35,824 bases of DNA from Nitrospirota bacterium (GTDB taxonomy: Bacteria; Nitrospirota; Thermodesulfovibrionia; Thermodesulfovibrionales; UBA6898), in the NCBI GenBank assembly GCA_021814475.1, contig JAKAIE010000030.1, positions 1 through 35,824 on the forward strand, given 5' to 3'. How positions within the stretch are numbered: position 1 is the stretch's first letter; the number at the start of each line of letters is the position of its first letter. Made by a program: the position numbers and the translations under genes. Positions 34,017 to 35,824 of this stretch are shown here, one piece after another. A model generated the notes under the pieces. The model was not told where the DNA came from and did no database searches. It saw only the letters and a list, made by a program, of their open reading frames with translations.

Positions 34017-34985
34017 TCAGGCAAAGCTGCCTATCTTTTTCAGTCTCTTATACCGGTCTTCTACTAGTTTGCCCGGCGTTCTGACTGAAAGCTCCTCGAT
34101 CGCGGCGACGATCTTTGCGCCGATGTTTTCGGCCGTCTGTTGCACGTTCCTGTGAGCCCCGCCTACCGGTTCGGGGATGATATCGTCAATGATCCTGAAC
34201 CTCAGCAGATCCTGGGAGGTCAGCTTCAGGGCCTCAGCCGCCCGGGAGTAGTCTTCCTGCGAGAGATCGCCGCTCTTCCTGAAGAGGATCGCCGCGCATC
34301 CCTCCGGGGAGATGACCGAATAGACCGCATGCTCGAGCATATAAAGCCTGTCAGCGACACTGAGGGCAAGAGCGCCGCCGCTGCCTCCCTCGCCGATCAC
34401 GACGGATATCAGCGGTGTCCTCAGACGGGACATCGCCATAAGGTTGACCGCTATCGCCTCGGCCTGCCCTCTTTCCTCGGCGCCGAGTCCGGGATACGCC
34501 CCGGGTGTATCGACCAGGGTGATGACCGGTTTTTTGAATTTCTCGGCAAGTTCCATCAGCCGCAGGGCCTTTCTGTATCCTTCAGGGTTCGGCTGGCCAA
34601 AATTGCGATAGATCCGCTCTTTTGTACCGCGTCCTTTCTGATGGCCTATGATCACCACACTGTGCCCCTGTATTTTTCCGATGCCGCCGACGATCGACTT
34701 GTCATCAGCGTACCGGCGGTCGCCATGCAGTTCAACAAAATCCTCTGCGATCAGAGTGATATAGTCGAGCGTGTAGGGTCTGTCGGGGTGGCGCGCAAGG
34801 AGAGTCTTCTGCCAGGGGGTGAGGTTCGAAAAAATCTCGGTCCGCATCTCCTTCACCCTTTTCTCGAGCTTCTTCACCTCACCCGAGAGATTGATATCCT
34901 TGCCGTCGGAAAGGCGCTTCAACTCCTCGATCTTCAGTTCAAGATCCTGGATCGGTTTTTCGAATTCCAGATAATATTTTATCAT
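34017..34985 (-). CDS. accA: acetyl-CoA carboxylase carboxyltransferase subunit alpha
   Basis: With AccD, transfers CO2 from carboxybiotin to acetyl-CoA in fatty-acid synthesis. The 322-residue length is typical. It starts [19 protein letters not shown], and carries [41 protein letters not shown] and [11 protein letters not shown] of the crotonase-fold carboxyltransferase. ATG 34985 overlaps the dnaE stop as ATGA. The dnaE-accA pairing is widespread. accB, accC and accD are not in this window. Confidence 0.96.
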   Translation of the reverse strand: MIKYYLEFEKPIQDLELKIEELKRLSDGKDINLSGEVKKLEKRVKEMRTEIFSNLTPWQKTLLARHPDRPYTLDYITLIAEDFVELHGDRRYADDKSIVGGIGKIQGHSVVIIGHQKGRGTKERIYRNFGQPNPEGYRKALRLMELAEKFKKPVITLVDTPGAYPGLGAEERGQAEAIAVNLMAMSRLRTPLISVVIGEGGSGGALALSVADRLYMLEHAVYSVISPEGCAAILFRKSGDLSQEDYSRAAEALKLTSQDLLRFRIIDDIIPEPVGGAHRNVQQTAENIGAKIVAAIEELSVRTPGKLVEDRYKRLKKIGSFA

Positions 34986-35824
34986 GACAGGCTCACCGCA
35001 CCGCAGCCCGTCACCGTCTCTATGGACGATATCAGCACCTTGTCGGGCTTCAGACCGATATCGGTCGCGATAAGGGTCTGCAGTCCGTTCGTCCGAATCC
35101 GGAGATAGAGCTGGCAGTCGCCCGGGTACTGAGAGACAAGAGTCCTGATCTCCTTCAGCCGTTCGCCCGACGAATCATTCGCCCCCAGGGATATCTCGAC
35201 GCGTTTAAACGCGCTGGATCCTGCATTTTCGAGCCGGGCAACCTCTCGCGCCCTGAGCCTTACCCCTTTTTCGTCGCGGTCGATACTCCCCTTTATCAGG
35301 ACCAGGACATCTTTTTTCAGAAGCAGGTTAACGCTTTTATACAGCTCGGAGAAGATGATCACCTCGACGCTCCCCTCGTCGTCCTCAAGAGTCACGTACG
35401 CCATCATATCCCCCGTGGATTTCACATTCTTCTTCTTGATCGCCCGCAGGACGCCTCCGAGAATCACGTCTTCCTTGTCCGCAGCAGTCTCGATATCAGA
35501 GGTCCTTTTCGCCCTCATCTTCTCCAGGACAGGGGTATACCGGGTCAGGGGATGGCCGGTGATGTAGAAGCCGAGGGCCTCCTTCTCGCGCATCAGCAGT
35601 TCGGCCTCGTCCCATTCAGCCACCTCAGGGGCGACCCCGTCGGATTCGTCGCCGAACATGCTCTGTTGGCCGGTATTCCTCGCCTTGGAGCCGCCGTTGA
35701 GGATATCGGCCACCGCGTCCATCGCCGCCGCACGCCCGGTTCCGAGCGAGTCAAACGCCCCGGCCTTTACCAGCCCTTCAATCACCTTCTTGTTCACCTT
35801 CCTCGTATCGGCCCGTTCGATGAA
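34982..35824 (-). CDS. dnaE: DNA polymerase III alpha subunit, C-terminal part (5' end beyond the window)
   Basis: About 280 C-terminal residues of the replicative polymerase. The frame is open from 35824 and begins inside the protein (FIERADTRK then [15 protein letters not shown]). It continues through [16 protein letters not shown] and the OB-fold region [19 protein letters not shown], then a short C-terminal domain ending [10 protein letters not shown]. The GTG at 35795-35797 is internal, not the start. The stop overlaps accA. Confidence 0.95.
   Translation of the reverse strand, partial: FIERADTRKVNKKVIEGLVKAGAFDSLGTGRAAAMDAVADILNGGSKARNTGQQSMFGDESDGVAPEVAEWDEAELLMREKEALGFYITGHPLTRYTPVLEKMRAKRTSDIETAADKEDVILGGVLRAIKKKNVKSTGDMMAYVTLEDDEGSVEVIIFSELYKSVNLLLKKDVLVLIKGSIDRDEKGVRLRAREVARLENAGSSAFKRVEISLGANDSSGERLKEIRTLVSQYPGDCQLYLRIRTNGLQTLIATDIGLKPDKVLISSIETVTGCGAVSLS

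Noticed and set aside
1-35824. CRISPR arrays, tRNA or rRNA genes, insertion sequences
   Set aside because: No repeat-spacer pattern, cloverleaf, rRNA-like or transposase sequence seen on either strand by eye.

Overview
The window reads as one contiguous chromosomal stretch of an anaerobic Gram-negative bacterium. Almost all of it is tightly packed housekeeping operons on both strands. The full rnfCDGEAB set, a RicT homologue between holB and metG, FtsEX-EnvC-CtpA, lipoproteins and a typical signal peptidase together suggest a Nitrospirota- or Desulfobacterota-like lineage. That placement is inferred from gene content and style and was not tested by phylogeny. I see no tRNA, rRNA, CRISPR array, insertion sequence, prophage or integrase.

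Left part (1-6300): a partial NlpC/P60-like secreted protein (minus strand) diverges from a plus-strand operon: short MetE-like methyltransferase, tmk, holB, ricT, metG. The operon ends at a strong symmetric terminator shared with the oncoming rnf operon. Middle-left (6320-11800): rnfC-D-G-E-A-B on the minus strand, transcribed from a clear TTGACA/TTATTA promoter with a small hairpin near the predicted RNA 5' end. An unrecognised secreted protein or lipoprotein follows on the plus strand at 12080, and its end overlaps the end of purL.

Centre (12672-24744): a long minus-strand run, in transcription order ROK sugar kinase, lepA, lepB, a small DUF4845-like membrane protein, ribE, ribBA, ribH, nusB, purB and a large single-chain purL. 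Many junctions are ATGA, TAATG or TGATTG couplings. An ArsR-type regulator diverges from this run at 24917. Its promoter is flanked by inverted repeats that look like operators.

Right part (25490-35824): a plus-strand cell-envelope operon (uncharacterised 140-residue protein, ftsE, ftsX, envC-like, ctpA, DEDD-type exonuclease) converges on a minus-strand run: dnaE (3' part), accA, a TPR lipoprotein, uvrC and a PfkB sugar or nucleoside kinase.

I found no clearly new multi-gene system. The points most worth following are: the FtsEX-linked small protein with a conserved-looking C-terminal peptide; the cluster-rich RnfB with an extra N-terminal hydrophobic segment; the MetE-core methyltransferase; the ArsR promoter architecture; and several genes whose -10 element lies so close to the start codon that their mRNAs would be leaderless.
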